Positions 47,149-58,354 of a DNA stretch of 64,000 nt are shown here, piece by piece. This stretch comes from Calycina herbarum. Taxonomy: Eukaryota > Ascomycota > Leotiomycetes > Helotiales > Pezizellaceae. The notes under the pieces are model-generated. The model was not told where the DNA came from. It saw nothing but the letters and a program-made list of their open reading frames with translations, and did not search any database. The position numbers were made by a program, and so were the translations under genes. The DNA is taken from NCBI GenBank assembly GCA_001414485.1, contig LLEY01000001.1, positions 248,001 to 312,000 of the forward strand, in the 5' to 3' direction. Numbering within the stretch: position 1 is the first letter of the stretch; the number at the start of each line of letters is the position of its first letter.

Positions 47149-47975
47149 AGAGATGTCGTCAATATTTGGTTAAAGATAGAATAAGAAATGAAAATAAAAA
47201 GACTCCAGTTGATTGAATGGGCTCGAGGAGCCGCATCTTAGTCTTTACGTTCACAATTCCATTGTGTAGATATTGTGAGGTATGACTACTTGTATAAGCA
47301 CTTGATGGTTCTTTGTAAACGACAAGAAAGTAACTCAATTTTCAATAATCACATTGTCTAAAGAGCAAGAGAGACGAAAATAGAATGGAATAAAGATACC
47401 CTTTGTATAAAAGATTTCGGTCCTCTGCTCATTTCGTTCTTTGTACTTTCAAGAATACATTTCTTTATATACTTTATAGATTCAACCTAGGTTTTACTAA
47501 TGAGCGATGAATCGAGAGGTATGCAGTAGGTTTCTTTTATATTGTATGCCTAGAAAAAGCTACTTACTATCTCATCCAGATAATAGAGGTTCTGAAAAAA
47601 ACCGTGCACTCAAAAATAGGTATGAATGGGTACATTTTGAAAGAAAATGTAGACTTTACTATCCATATCTCACTTAAATATAATATAAAAAAGACTCTCT
47701 ATCCAGGTATGTACATCCCACATTAAATTAGCACTGAAAGTTTACACAAACAAAACGTCTCTCAAATATCCAAAAGTTTGCGGAAAGCACGCTAGATATG
47801 ACTTCCTTCGTACCAGAAGGATGGAAAAAAAAATTTACAAGAGGAGAGATCCAGCCATCAACTTACGAGGTTTGTTTCTACATTCTAGATGAACTTTGTT
47901 AATAGATAGTGAGAAATCTTGCTTTACGGATTCACTACTCCACTCTCCCAGAACTACCACCACTCCTTGGGGTTA

Positions 47976-48186
47976 TCCCTTCCAAGTTCGAGACGTCGCT
48001 GCAAAAACGTGCACGATTTTACACCACTCCTCGACGAAAGCAGCTGTTTAAACGAGCACACCTACCGCGATGAGGTTGATGCTACTATTCAAATCCACTT
48101 TCGAAGTAATTGAGCCTTACAAAGTGCCCAGTTTTACCTACTTTTGAGTACATGTTTTTGCAGCGACGTCTTGAACTTGGAAGGGA
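47976..48186. repeat. 36-bp inverted repeat around a 139-base loop
   Basis: The left arm, 47976-48011, and the right arm, 48151-48186, match at 34 of 36 positions as reverse complements; the core is CCAAGTTC(G/A)AGACGTCGCTG. Both differences are transitions. The loop has no coding capacity. This fits a small fold-back or MITE-like element. Confidence 0.7.
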
Positions 48187-49289
48187 TAGACTACAGAGAT
48201 TGAAACTACAAAGTAAATAGTAGAGCTCTAGATATATATTTGAATTCCAAGAAAGTAAAGTAAACGTTCTAAAAAACGAAATTACGTTAATTTCGCTATT
48301 GTCGAATATTGAGTTATAGTCGAAAGAGAGAAAATCAGTTATCAATTTTAGACACTATTCTATCTCAACTTGGCTACGTTATTCTTTGAGGTTAAATTTT
48401 GGGGGCCTAAAGCGGATATCGTGATTCAAACACTCGAGAGGCGATGCGCTGAGTACAAATCACCTTATGATTGAAGGTGACAAAGTAGCTTCTACTTAGA
48501 ATTTAAAAGTTACATTTTTACTGTGTGAGGTTTTTGTCTTGACTTGATCTGAAGATAGAACAGAAATATTACTTGTACTCTATAAGGTTGCCACCCAGGC
48601 ATTTTGCATCTTGAGCAATGGTTCCTCCTGACCTCTAGATACCAGAGGGACAAGACCAAAGTTTAGAGTAGACAATGGAAGTGTAACCAACGGACATACT
48701 GAACCCAAAAAGTCAGATAAGATGTAATAGTTCAGGTGAGAGATATTACTTAGCAGACAGATACAAGCATTGTTGCTGAACTGTCAGCGGGAGCTAGAAT
48801 TAGGTCGATTTTATAGTCAGAAATATTCTTGTTGATTCCCTATTTTCTCTACCAATTAGTTTTGAATGAATTTTCAAGATATTCATCGCCTCCTCGCTTA
48901 CACCCCGGAAGCTCTTTATCGGCATGCTTGATATTCCCCTCAATCAATTCATTTAAGCTGCGTACAGACGATGATTTCAATCACGCCATGTAATCCTCGA
49001 TATTACGCCGGAAAACAGTATCCGAAATATCAGCATCTATGCACCTTTCTCTAAGCAGCTCATATCCCGACCGAAGACAGCGTAAAGACTTTGCCTTCAA
49101 TCGAGGCGGAAATCCAGAATTTGCGCGATATTCACGCGCTTATGATACCCATGATTTCCTCATATGCAGCTCGAATGTCGGCTCTCTATCAATGATTAGA
49201 TTCATAGCTAAAAAAAGAAATAGGTACCAGCTATCTGATTCATCCCATCTTCATCCGTTGTTGTAATAGAGACCGGGCATTTCAGTCTT

Positions 49290-50365
49290 CAGGGTCAAGT
49301 GTTTCTACACTGATGTCGCCCCTGGGTGTTGTGAGTACAGTTGCGTAGCCTCCTTCGGGGAATTTTGCCTTCAATGGATATACAGCAATGTTCGAGATGG
49401 TCTCTGACATTCCGTAGACTTTTCGCCATTGGAATAGCTGAGTCGGACTCATGTGAGATTAGAATGATGCTAGCTCGAGACACAAACCTTGTGATAGGCT
49501 TGATGATGTACAAATCCGGCCTGTTGGAGAAGCCATCAGTTTTCGTTTGCGAATGGTGACATGCCAACCGAAGTTCTCACAGCTGATCCTGACGAATATC
49601 CTTCGTAATTCTGTATTTACTTAAAGGGTGGTTCTTTTCTTACCAAGGATAGAGAGTTGTATACTCAGACTATATCTTCAATCCTCCTTTCACATAAGCC
49701 GACATGGTCTGGCCACCAACTGCAGACTTGCCTGCTAGCAAACCGTAGCCCTGAACAAATCGGTTTCGGAAATCAGGAGTATTTGTAAAAAGTTAGTTTT
49801 TTTGAAGTTGTTAGCGAGTGGTAAAGTAATTTTATCGCATTAACTTACGAAAGGATTTATCATTTGCCTTTCCAGGGATTATGACTCCAGCTTTTATAAG
49901 CTACGGATCATTGGAATCAGCAGCAGTTCCAAACACTAAGCAAGTAACCATACCTTTCCAACAAGAGAGGTATCTCCAACCGTAACTCCCTCTGCAAACG
50001 CCCAATTGCCCCCGGTGGTAGGAAGACCGAAGTCAGGCCGGGCCTCGATGTTGTCCTGCCCTAGATTCAATGAGTGCACACCAGGTTTGAGTAAGCCGGT
50101 TCTTGATATTGAGAAGTACTAGTATTCTATGTAATTTGCTGCGAATATCTTCCGTGAGTCGTTCAGCATCGAGTATATCTCGATATTCTATTTTTGGGAC
50201 AGTGGTTGATTTTCCCAGCGGTTGAGAGCGCTTGTAGTTCGAATGCCGCCACGGTCGTTGGATTGAAGGGCGAATAAAGGTTGTGGTAGCTACCTTTAAG
50301 AACTGCTTGGAAAGCGCGACGAGGAGTTGAAGCAGCTACGGTAGAAGTGAAACGATTCGTAGCAT
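49290..50365 (-). pseudogene. Decayed amidase-signature-family gene, formerly secreted
   Basis: Read from an ATG at 50365, the minus strand gives a signal-peptide-like MLRIVSLLP, a stop, then LLQLLVALS. Next come KIEYRDILDAERLTEDIRSKL (typical amidase N-terminus), GQDNIEARPDFGLPTTGGNWAF, VTVGDTSLVGKLIKAGVIIPGKAN (the conserved KLxxAGxIxxGKxN) and SAVGGQTMSAYVKGGL. Further on, DLYIIKPITRFVSRASIILIS with AIPMAKSLRNVRDHLE matches the LYGxKPTxGLVSRxGIIPIS and GPMAKSVRDVADLLE blocks. The nucleophile loop GGSSSGS between them is missing. Frames change repeatedly and several stops occur. The gene is dead; the family call is good. Confidence 0.72.
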
Positions 50366-50637
50366 AGTGACTGAAAAGATAGGAGTAAATACTAGGAGAA
50401 AATATCTACGAGACTTTGGTCTATTATCTAGAAAGATTTTACCAATGGTAAGTTAAGTTACGCTTTACTCTAATATGATGGATTCTAGTAGTGTCGTAAA
50501 GGTATAAAGGGAAATAGAAAGTCTTAAAACCGAGATATAGTAGTGAATTAGAACAGGGAAGTGAATCCAATTTAGTGATGTTTCTTACTACAATCGCGAT
50601 AGATATTGAAAGTGGCAGTGAGTACTTCACCTGCGCG

Positions 50638-50763
50638 TTGTTCTAGCTTTCTAAGCCAATGTAAGTGAATTATCCTAGATTCCTAGATAGTTGGAATTAA
50701 TCAACTTCAATTCTCCCAACTATCTGGGTTAATACTTTGAATTCTTCTAGAAAGTTAGAACAA
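50638..50763. mobile_element. MITE-like element, 126 bp
   Basis: The ends TTGTTCTAGCTTTCTA and TAGAAAGTTAGAACAA are terminal inverted repeats with one difference. A second, internal hairpin pairs AGATAGTTGG (from 50685) with CCAACTATCT (50716-50725). It is too short to code. Related AT-rich strings occur near 2630 and 42310, so it may belong to a family. Confidence 0.6.
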
Positions 50764-51038
50764 TGAGAGGTATTTACCACCGCTTTTATTATATATCGTA
50801 AGAGAACACCAAAGGGAACGCGGAAACTACTCGACGAGATGCAATGCGATGACTGCTACCTTGCCTTCTTACAATACGGCAGAGTAACACAGATTACTCC
50901 GTCTCGAGGCTGTCTACGGTAGGCCAACCGAGGTACACAAAAAGAAATAGAAGAAAGACGCTGGGAAGGGCATGTTGACTGCCTGATCACATCCCGGCTG
51001 AGGGATGATGAATCAAACAGGGCTTCGTGCTCACGTCG

Positions 51039-51136
51039 GTACTAACCCCCCCCCTTAAATAAAATGTAGTGTGCACAGACATTTAGTATGGCACAGCGGA
51101 CGTGCGCTTACATTTTATTTAGGGGGGGGATAGTAC
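51039..51136 (+). mobile_element. 98-bp element with poly-C/poly-G ended terminal inverted repeats, copy A
   Basis: It begins GTACTAACCCCCCCCC and ends GGGGGGGATAGTAC; inside these, TAAATAAAATGTA and TACATTTTATTTA extend the inverted repeat to about 30 bases per side. A 40-base unique core follows (GTGTGCACAGACATTTAGTA and onward). Copy B at 51455-51567 is the reverse complement of this element with one difference in the 65-base interior. The ends are too short and the body too small to code. Confidence 0.75.
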
Positions 51137-51454
51137 GTCTGAAAAGAAGAAATTCCCGGCGCCGCCCACTCGCTTACTGCCGTCAAGTGGCAACTCACAC
51201 AAGATGGTGGTTCACTTGTACGATGGCGCCAACAGTGGTACGAAAACAGAAGAAAGGACGAGGGGGGTGTAACCCGGGTGAAGCTAATACACATTAAGAG
51301 ATAAGGCGTGATCTACTATTGCACTTCTCGACTTTGAGCTAGCCCGGCTTCTGATATACTCTAGGTATATTCCATACATAAGTACGGAGTATGCAAGAGG
51401 GGAAGAGTGATGCACGAATGCAGTGAGCCAAGTAAAAGGATGCTCAATTCCATT

Positions 51455-51567
51455 ACTACCCCGCCCCTACCCCCTACCCCCCCTAAATAAAATGTAAGCG
51501 CACGGCCGCTGTGCCATACTAAATGTCTGTGCACACTACATTTTATTTAGGAGGGGGGGGATAGTAC
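51455..51567 (-). mobile_element. Second copy of the poly-C/poly-G ended element, opposite orientation (copy B)
   Basis: The minus strand reads the same core as copy A (AAATAAAATGTAGTGTGC onward). Its C-rich end on the plus strand is expanded (CCCCGCCCCTACCCCCTACC), and it ends GGGGGGGATAGTAC. Copies A and B face each other across 318 bases. Whether the pair arose by two insertions or by inverted duplication is not known. Confidence 0.75.
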
Positions 51568-52527
51568 TTATTGGCACAATCTGCAAAGGACAGACCACCT
51601 CTCGCCTATCAGGCTGTATTTGGGGGGTAACGCCGCAACCCCATGCTGCGGCGTAAAGTTGGGAGGGTGTGCAGGCTTGCAGAGGTGCTGTACAATTCAC
51701 CAATTCACCCTCCGCCTATCAACAGGAAGCTACGGACGCCAACTAGTTCCCGAGTCAGTTTAGTCGGCACACTGCCACCGTGGCACGGACCACATGATGC
51801 CCGTCATCGGAGAAATAACACCGATCCAATTAGAAAACAGATGAAGCTAGCCGCTTTCCACCTGTCACGTTTTCCAATGCCAAGGCAGGCCCCCACTTTC
51901 CTCCGTTGCGAAACAAAAAGCTTCCATGGGCACCCGCAAAACTCTTCCATCCACACCACAGATCTGCCAGGTGGAGGTTCAAACAATGTTCCAAGTTGGA
52001 TGAGGTAATCATTGACACGCTTCCTTAAAACCCAGGTTGACGAGACTCCACCACCAGTGCGGTCGTAAAGGTCGGACTCAACGACCGGAGCACTCCGTAC
52101 GTAAGCGTAAGAGGAAAGTAATACTGGAGTCATGTCATGGCAGAAGGAGAAAATTAGAATGCTGAGAAGAGTCAGCAACACCCAACAACACCCCGTTGCA
52201 TCCCCGGCCTGCAATCTGCAGTGATGCAGCCATGTGCGAATTTGCTCCAGGAAGGAGCCACGCCATGGTGGACCCGCCCCATGCCCCGCCGCTTCCCAGA
52301 TAGGCAGGGAAGGGAAGTCTTGTCTCATCCCTGGATAGTCCTGCACGCTAGCGGAGACGCCCCGCTCGGTCGTGCTTGCCCTCAAAAAGAAAAGACAGGG
52401 GCTGTAAGTAGCGTCATAGTTAGCGTGGGTAAGGGGAGTTTAGATTTGGCGGAAGCCTTATGGGGGCAACAGCACCTCCAGAAAATAGCCAGTGCAGCCA
52501 GCGAACGCACTTGCCAACTTCCGCAAC

Positions 52528-52582
52528 CCTTCTTCTCCTTCTCCTTCCCCTTCCCCTTCCCTTCGCCTTCCCTTCGCCTTCC
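52528..52582 (+). promoter_or_regulatory. Pyrimidine-rich tract in the TUP1 leader
   Basis: About 55 bases of almost pure C/T (CTTCTCCTTCTCCTTCCCC and on), 400-450 bases before the TUP1 ATG. Such tracts are common near fungal transcription starts. Confidence 0.4.
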
Positions 52583-52981
52583 ATCTGCGTATCATCATCG
52601 CTCGAGAGACACCCAGATCGCTTTCCATCTCCCAACTTAATCGACTGCCTTCACTCATCAACATCAACACCCGAATCAACATTCACCCCAGTGGATGCCA
52701 AGATCGCTGCTAAACTGTGCGGCGCATCTCGAAAGTCGCAAACGCGTGCGATTGTTCAACACCAGCCCTGTTTGACGCACGACCTCGCCAGTCCAGTCAA
52801 CTCGAGCCTCTATTCTGTCCAGTTCATCAACAACCTCAACCCACTCGGCGCATCATCACCCTCGTCTACAACGTCGGTGCCTCCATTGCGATCCAAGTAC
52901 CGCCTTGAATAGCTTCAACAAACACCCCCTTTCCCGTCAACATCGCCCCGCCATCTACTCCCATCCTTCCACACCGCAATC

Positions 52982-55022
52982 ATGTCCATGTATAACCAGC
53001 ATCGTGGTTTGGGCCCGGCCCCAGGCAACACACGATTGAATGAGCTGCTGGACCAAGTCCGCGCAGAGTTCGAGAACCAGGCTCGAGTGAGTGGGGAGGT
53101 TGAGCAGTCCAGTAAGTCGCAAACCTGTCGCAAGTGACCACCGCCACACGGCGTGGTAACAATTGTTGGGTGTTGGTGTGAGGGTGTGCTAACATGGGAC
53201 ACAGTGACCCATCAGATAAACGAGATGGCAATGGTTCGAGAGAAGGTCTTCGGAATGGAACAACAGCACCTCGCAATCAAAGCAAAGTAAGAATCCTCGG
53301 CCGTCGTCATTGGCATGGCGCTAACTTCACTAGGTATGAAGAAGAGATTGCTCGTCTACACCGTGAGCTTGAAGCTCGAGGAGCAGCCCCTCGTCCTCCG
53401 GGAATTGGCGGTCCAGGTCCTCAATCTTCGAACGCCGGCCCTGCTCAACAACCACCACCTTCACTCGGACATGGCCCAAGTAATTTGTTCGGAGGAATCA
53501 TGGCAGGTCAGGGTCAGAATGGTCCAGGTCTCGCTCCACCACAATCACAAGATCAACAACATCCAGGCCCTCATCAACACCAGATGCCACAACCTCCCCA
53601 ACCTCCACCAATCCAACAAGGCCCACCACAACAATCCCAACAGCAGCAACAGCAGCAACAACCACCCCCCTTCCAAGGCAGCGGATACCCACAACCACCA
53701 GCCCCTAACGGATATGGTGTGCAACAGCCTCCCCAGTCCACCGCTTCTCCAGGTCCTGGCAAAGGTCGTGTCTTGAATCGTGGACCTGGCGGACCAGCAA
53801 CCCCACAATTGAACCAGGGAATGCCATATCCAGACCCAAGAGCCGCAGCTTCACCTCAAGTCGGCCACCCAAACCCACATGCACTAGGTGGCATCGCCCC
53901 AGGCTTCGCTAGAGTTGGAAATGCTCTTGCAGAATTGGATCTCGAACGTCTACCAGCCCACCAAAAGAAGGTTGACTCCGATTGGTTTGCCATCTTCAAC
54001 CCAGAGGTTCCTCGTGTTCTTGACGTTGATCTCGTTCACACCCTTCAACATGAAAGTGTTGTTTGCTGTGTTCGTTTCAGTCACGATGGAAAGTATGTTG
54101 CTACTGGTTGCAACCGCTCCGCACAAATTTTCGATGTCATCACCGGTAACAGAATCAGTATTCTCCAAGATGAGAGCGTCGATTCTGTCGGTGATCTCTA
54201 CATCCGAAGTGTCTGCTTCAGTCCCGATGGAAGATTTCTTGCAACCGGTGCCGAAGACAAATTGATCCGTGTTTGGGATATTGCTTCCAGAACCATTAGA
54301 AACACTTTCGCTGGTCACGAGCAAGACATCTACTCGTTGGACTTTGCCCGTGATGGTCGCACTATTGCTTCTGGAAGTGGTGATCGCACTGTTCGTCTTT
54401 GGGACATCAACGAAGGTCAAAACATTCTCACTCTCAGCATCGAAGATGGTGTCACCACTGTAGCCATCTCACCAGATACCAAGCTTGTTGCTGCCGGTTC
54501 TCTGGATAAGAGTGTCCGTGTTTGGGATGCAAGCTCTGGTTACTTGGTTGAGAGACTTGAAGGCCCAGATGGTCACAAGGATTCTGTCTACTCGGTAGCT
54601 TTTGCTCCAAATGGAAAGGATCTTGTATCTGGAAGTTTGGACAAGACCATCAAGATGTGGGAGCTTGTTGCACCAAGAGGTGGCCACCCAAACAATGCCC
54701 CAAAAGGTGGACGTTGTATTAGAACTTTCGAGGGTCACAAGGTATGTCTATTCCAATCCTTCCATCTGAATCATTTACTAACTTTCAATAGGATTTTGTT
54801 CTTTCTGTTGCTCTTACACCTGATGGAAACTGGGTTCTTTCTGGATCCAAGGACCGTGGTGTTCAGTTCTGGGACCCTAGGACCGGTAACACTCAACTTA
54901 TGTTGCAAGGCCACAAGAACAGCGTCATATCCGTCGCACCAAGCCCAAGTGGTGGCTCCTTTGCCACTGGTAGTGGTGATATGAGAGCTAGAATCTGGAG
55001 CTACAAGCCTTACAATCCTTGA
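52982..55022 (+). CDS. TUP1: Transcriptional co-repressor TUP1/RcoA
   Basis: Tup1 with Ssn6 represses many gene sets by recruiting histone deacetylases. Exons 52982-53111, 53205-53286, 53334-54741 and 54792-55022 give 616 residues. The N-terminal tetramerisation helix is [17 protein letters not shown] with [20 protein letters not shown] and [15 protein letters not shown] Pro/Gln/Gly-rich linker follows, with a run of Gln near residue 165. The conserved [25 protein letters not shown] leads into seven WD40 repeats, from [19 protein letters not shown] to the last, [32 protein letters not shown]. Without splicing the final intron, the frame would run into unrelated sequence. The upstream region carries small mobile elements. 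Confidence 0.97.
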
Positions 55023-56034
55023 TTTGGTTTATGGGAGGGAAGCATAAAATCCGGCTGGATTGTATGACATGCACGAATAAACAAGGCGAACTGGTTGGCG
55101 TAAACGGTGGAGACTTTTGTTCCAGGGAAAGTCTTTTCTTATTGGAGGTGAATTCTTCTTTGGACTGTATCTTCTACTTTCCGGTTGGATTTTGCGGATT
55201 GCAAGTTGTTCCAACTTGGGGGGTTTCGACGGAGGAATCAAGTAGAATAAAGTGCAGTGAAAAATCAAGCTATAAAATTATGATCATGAATGCCAATCTA
55301 TGTATGCAGTAGTGAATATGTGTGAGATCAGAATTCGTAGTCATCGGACATGTTGATAGAGTTAAGAGGCTGAGAAGAGAAGGTTTCCTGAACGACCTCG
55401 GTGAACCGAGCTTCAAAATTCCGTCTTCGCGCCCCAAGCTCCAAAGAGACCACCACCTTTTGTACGAGGTCAAATTTGAGCTGCCACACTTACTCACACT
55501 CCAATACGCCGTTCAAGACCTTCTTGCCATTTAAACTCTTCCGCGACGTTCCCAACTGAGACCTGGACCTTTTCCATCCTTCCGAACCACAGCTCTTTTC
55601 GAAAGCCCACTCACCGAATCCACCGCGAACATCGGACCAACAGGCAAGAGCCACCGTATACATACCCCAAGTCGCCTTTCTCCACCTATACGAAGGGAGA
55701 TTAGTAGACTTAGGCGCCCCGAGAAGATCTCTACGTACGCATAAATCAAGGCTTCCCCGCAGACGCAGACGTTGGTTCCCGCGAGGTCGACAATCCTCAA
55801 TCCTCATAAGACCAAGCACAAGCACGAGCACGAGCAGCCCGCCCACACCAAGTCCAACACCAAGTCTAAACCCAAACCTAATACCCAGACGAACAACCCA
55901 GACGAACGAGAACAAGAACAAGAACAAGAACAAGAACAAGAACAAGAACAAGAACAAGAACAAGAACAAGAACAAGAACAAGAACAAGAACAAGAACAAG
56001 AACAAGAACAAGAAGAAGGAAAAACATAAAAAAA
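55023..56034. other. TUP1 3' region and TRS33 leader
   Basis: No gene is supported. The last 125 bases contain the AGAACA microsatellite. Long frames here on both strands are produced by the repeat itself. Confidence 0.5.
55909..56010 (+). repeat. (AGAACA)17 microsatellite
   Basis: Seventeen perfect hexamers, ending 24 bases before the TRS33 ATG. A looser, related purine-rich stretch precedes it from about 55810. In the plus strand it reads Glu-Gln repeats, but it is upstream of the start chosen for TRS33. Confidence 0.9.
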
Positions 56035-57341
56035 ATGTCCTTCGAACAACCCCTCCCGCCCTACAACGCCTCGGACCCCGAGGCTTCCTTCCTCAACTCT
56101 TCGTGCTTGGATTTGTTGATGATTGAGTTGGTTCCTATGGCTTGGAGGGTGGTTAGGGAGGTGGACGGGATTGGTGGTGCTACTGGGATAGATGGAGAAC
56201 GGAATGCTGGGGGAGAGGGGATGGGGGAGAGTATGGTTGGGGAGGAGGAACAGGAGGAGAGGGATGTGGTTTTTTATCGGCTTGAGGGGTTGGGGTATCG
56301 GGTTGGGCAGGGCTTGGTTGAACGGTATGTTTGGGCGGTTCTTTATCTTGTTCTTTATGGGTTTAGGGGAGGGGAGAGGCGGTTGAGAGAACAGAGAGAG
56401 GGGCCATGGGATTGAGGGAGAGACGAGGATAGAGGTTGGGGCACTGGGGGTTGAAACTGAGAGACGGACGGGGAGAAGGTCATAAAGTACTAGGTCTCAG
56501 GAACCATACTTCGAGCTGGGATTCTAGCGGATTTCTCAAGTGAGAAGAAGCTGTGGTTCTACCTACATCTTGGACTCGTTTCTTCCTCGCCCCATCCCGT
56601 CCCATCCATCCCACCCGATCGAGCTCCCTTCAATCAACCCGAACACAAAAGCGAGAGAGCCTTTCTGACGTATCAATCTGCAGATTCTCCAAAGACAGAC
56701 CCCGATTCACAGATACCCTCGACGTAATAAAATTCCTCTGCAAAGACCTCTGGATGCTTGTTTTCCGGAAACAAATCGATAATTTGAAGACGAATCATAG
56801 GGTATGTTGCCCCCTTTCCCACTCCGAATTTCTGTCGAGGAAAATGGTTCAGGGTTGAGAATGAGAAGTACTGACGAAAATTAAATAGGGAGTCTACGTA
56901 TTAACAGACAACTCCTTCCGACCATTCGCAAAGATGAGTACAGAAGCCGGAGGACAGGCTGTAGTTAGAGCCCAACCTGTAAGTTTGTTCAATCTCTTTC
57001 CTATCACCATATCTGCCATCCCCTCTACGAAATATATGTGTTTTGTCGCACACTCCCTTTCCACCCGGAGCCCCCCTCAAATCCTCCAGTCCCACTTCTC
57101 CATCCTGAACATACCAAATGTCAAACCCACCCACTTCTAAATTCCCTAAATTTCTCATCTTTCTTTCCCCCACAAACCGCAAAACTAACAGACATCTGAA
57201 AAGTTCCTCTGGTTCCCCTGCGGTATCATCCGCGGAGCCCTCGCAAGCATGGGAATAAACGCCACAGTCCAAGCCGAAACCTCCGAACTCCCCAGCGCAA
57301 CCTTCCAAATAAAATCCATCGTCGTCGCTGCGAAACCCTGA
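56035..57341 (+). CDS. TRS33: TRAPP complex subunit TRS33/TRAPPC6-like
   Basis: A Bet3-family subunit of TRAPP, the vesicle-tethering Rab exchange complex of the ER-Golgi pathway. Exons 56035-56324, 56684-56801, 56889-56978 and 57192-57341 give 215 residues. The conserved text is [78 protein letters not shown], then [18 protein letters not shown] and the end [14 protein letters not shown] Gly/Glu-rich insert (about residues 47-80) is extra to the family. Intron 1 is 359 bases, long for this window. The start lies 24 bases after the (AGAACA)17 repeat. Confidence 0.93.
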
Positions 57342-58354
57342 TTTCATCCTTTCTTTCCTGTCTCTCGATTCCCAGAGATATCCGGCGACCTTCCATCCAA
57401 ACATTTCAAGGCCCTTTTGGAAGATTGATTAGTGCCTTCTCTCGAAAATTTTCGTCACTTGTTTTCCTCGCGAAATCAACTTTAGGATGATCTCTTGGAC
57501 TTTTTTTTTTGGGCCTCGAGGGATCCGGCCTGGACGATCCCGAGTGTCCATTGGAGAAGTTGGATGTTGACTTACAAAGAAGGCATAGATAGGCATCACA
57601 GAACGGAGGGGCACCTGACATCTCCAACGTCACGGGGAAAACTAGCTGGATGTATGATGCACAACCAGGATCAAAGGAAGTGGAGAACCAAGCTTACGCC
57701 ATTTCTGTCGGAGAAATGGCAACCCCTCATTAAAGTGGATTGAGGGGTCTCACAGTCTGGAGTAAGACGTAATCTCAGATCCAAAGGTGTGACAGAACAT
57801 AGTTTGATTATCGGGTGAAGGGTATCACCTTAATCAGCCGCATAGGGATAGGCGTTCAGAGGCAGGTGGTTTTTTAGAGGAGTTCCGGTAATGCATTTTC
57901 AAAATCCCAGAAAGGCAAGAATATCACAGAAAGCAATTCATTGTAATGGTGTTCATTTGGTTCTTATCATACCTGTCTCACTCTCCAAATGCTTCCCCTT
58001 GCATCCCCCATAATGCATCTAATCATTCAGTGCGTATATCCATCGAAATGAATGAAAAGGAGCCAGAGAAAAGTCAACCAGCCAACTTCATACTTTCATA
58101 GAGATATCCCAAGCTTTTCAGAGCCTACCTAAAACGCGCCAACGATCAGTCACCGAGTTCAACTGACCAACCATGGAAATATTTGGTAGGAGAGTAGGAA
58201 GATTTTGCCCCAAGACAAAGAATGAGAAGTACATGGTTTTCGGGTCAAGGCAGATCCTTGGTGAAAATTGGGACACAAGAGATGTCAAGAATTTTCTGAT
58301 AATTTGTCTAGAAAAGAGGCGCAGGAAAAGAAACAGGTGGGAAAGATGGGAAAA
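57342..58354. other. Convergent intergenic spacer
   Basis: Between the ends of TRS33 and malate dehydrogenase. A T-run near 57508 is present. No frame with gene features is seen. Confidence 0.4.

Larger units (their letters stand above)
45489..49289. other. Gene-poor 3.8 kb with weak ORFs and an inverted repeat
   Basis: No gene with support. At 46290-46450 the minus strand carries TGGCTCAGTGG, like a polymerase III A box, next to a 14-base direct duplication (TATCGCTCTGCATC twice). At 46592-47148 weak hydrophobic frames occur. At 47976-48186 lies a clear inverted repeat. From 47150 to 47700 and from 48200 on, the DNA is AT-rich. Confidence 0.4.
50366..52981. other. Mobile-element-rich spacer and TUP1 promoter
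   Basis: Contains three small inverted-repeat elements (50638-50763, 51039-51136, 51455-51567) and then the TUP1 upstream region with its pyrimidine-rich leader. A 193-codon minus frame at 51804-52385 has no suitable start and is not called. Confidence 0.5.

Noticed and set aside
51804..52385. 193-codon minus-strand open frame
   Set aside because: It begins at a TTG, has no suitable ATG near the start, overlaps the TUP1 upstream region and shows no family text.
55490..56011. 173-codon minus frame with FLFLFL repeat, and plus frame with EQEQ repeat
   Set aside because: Both are produced by the AGAACA microsatellite; the rest lacks gene features.
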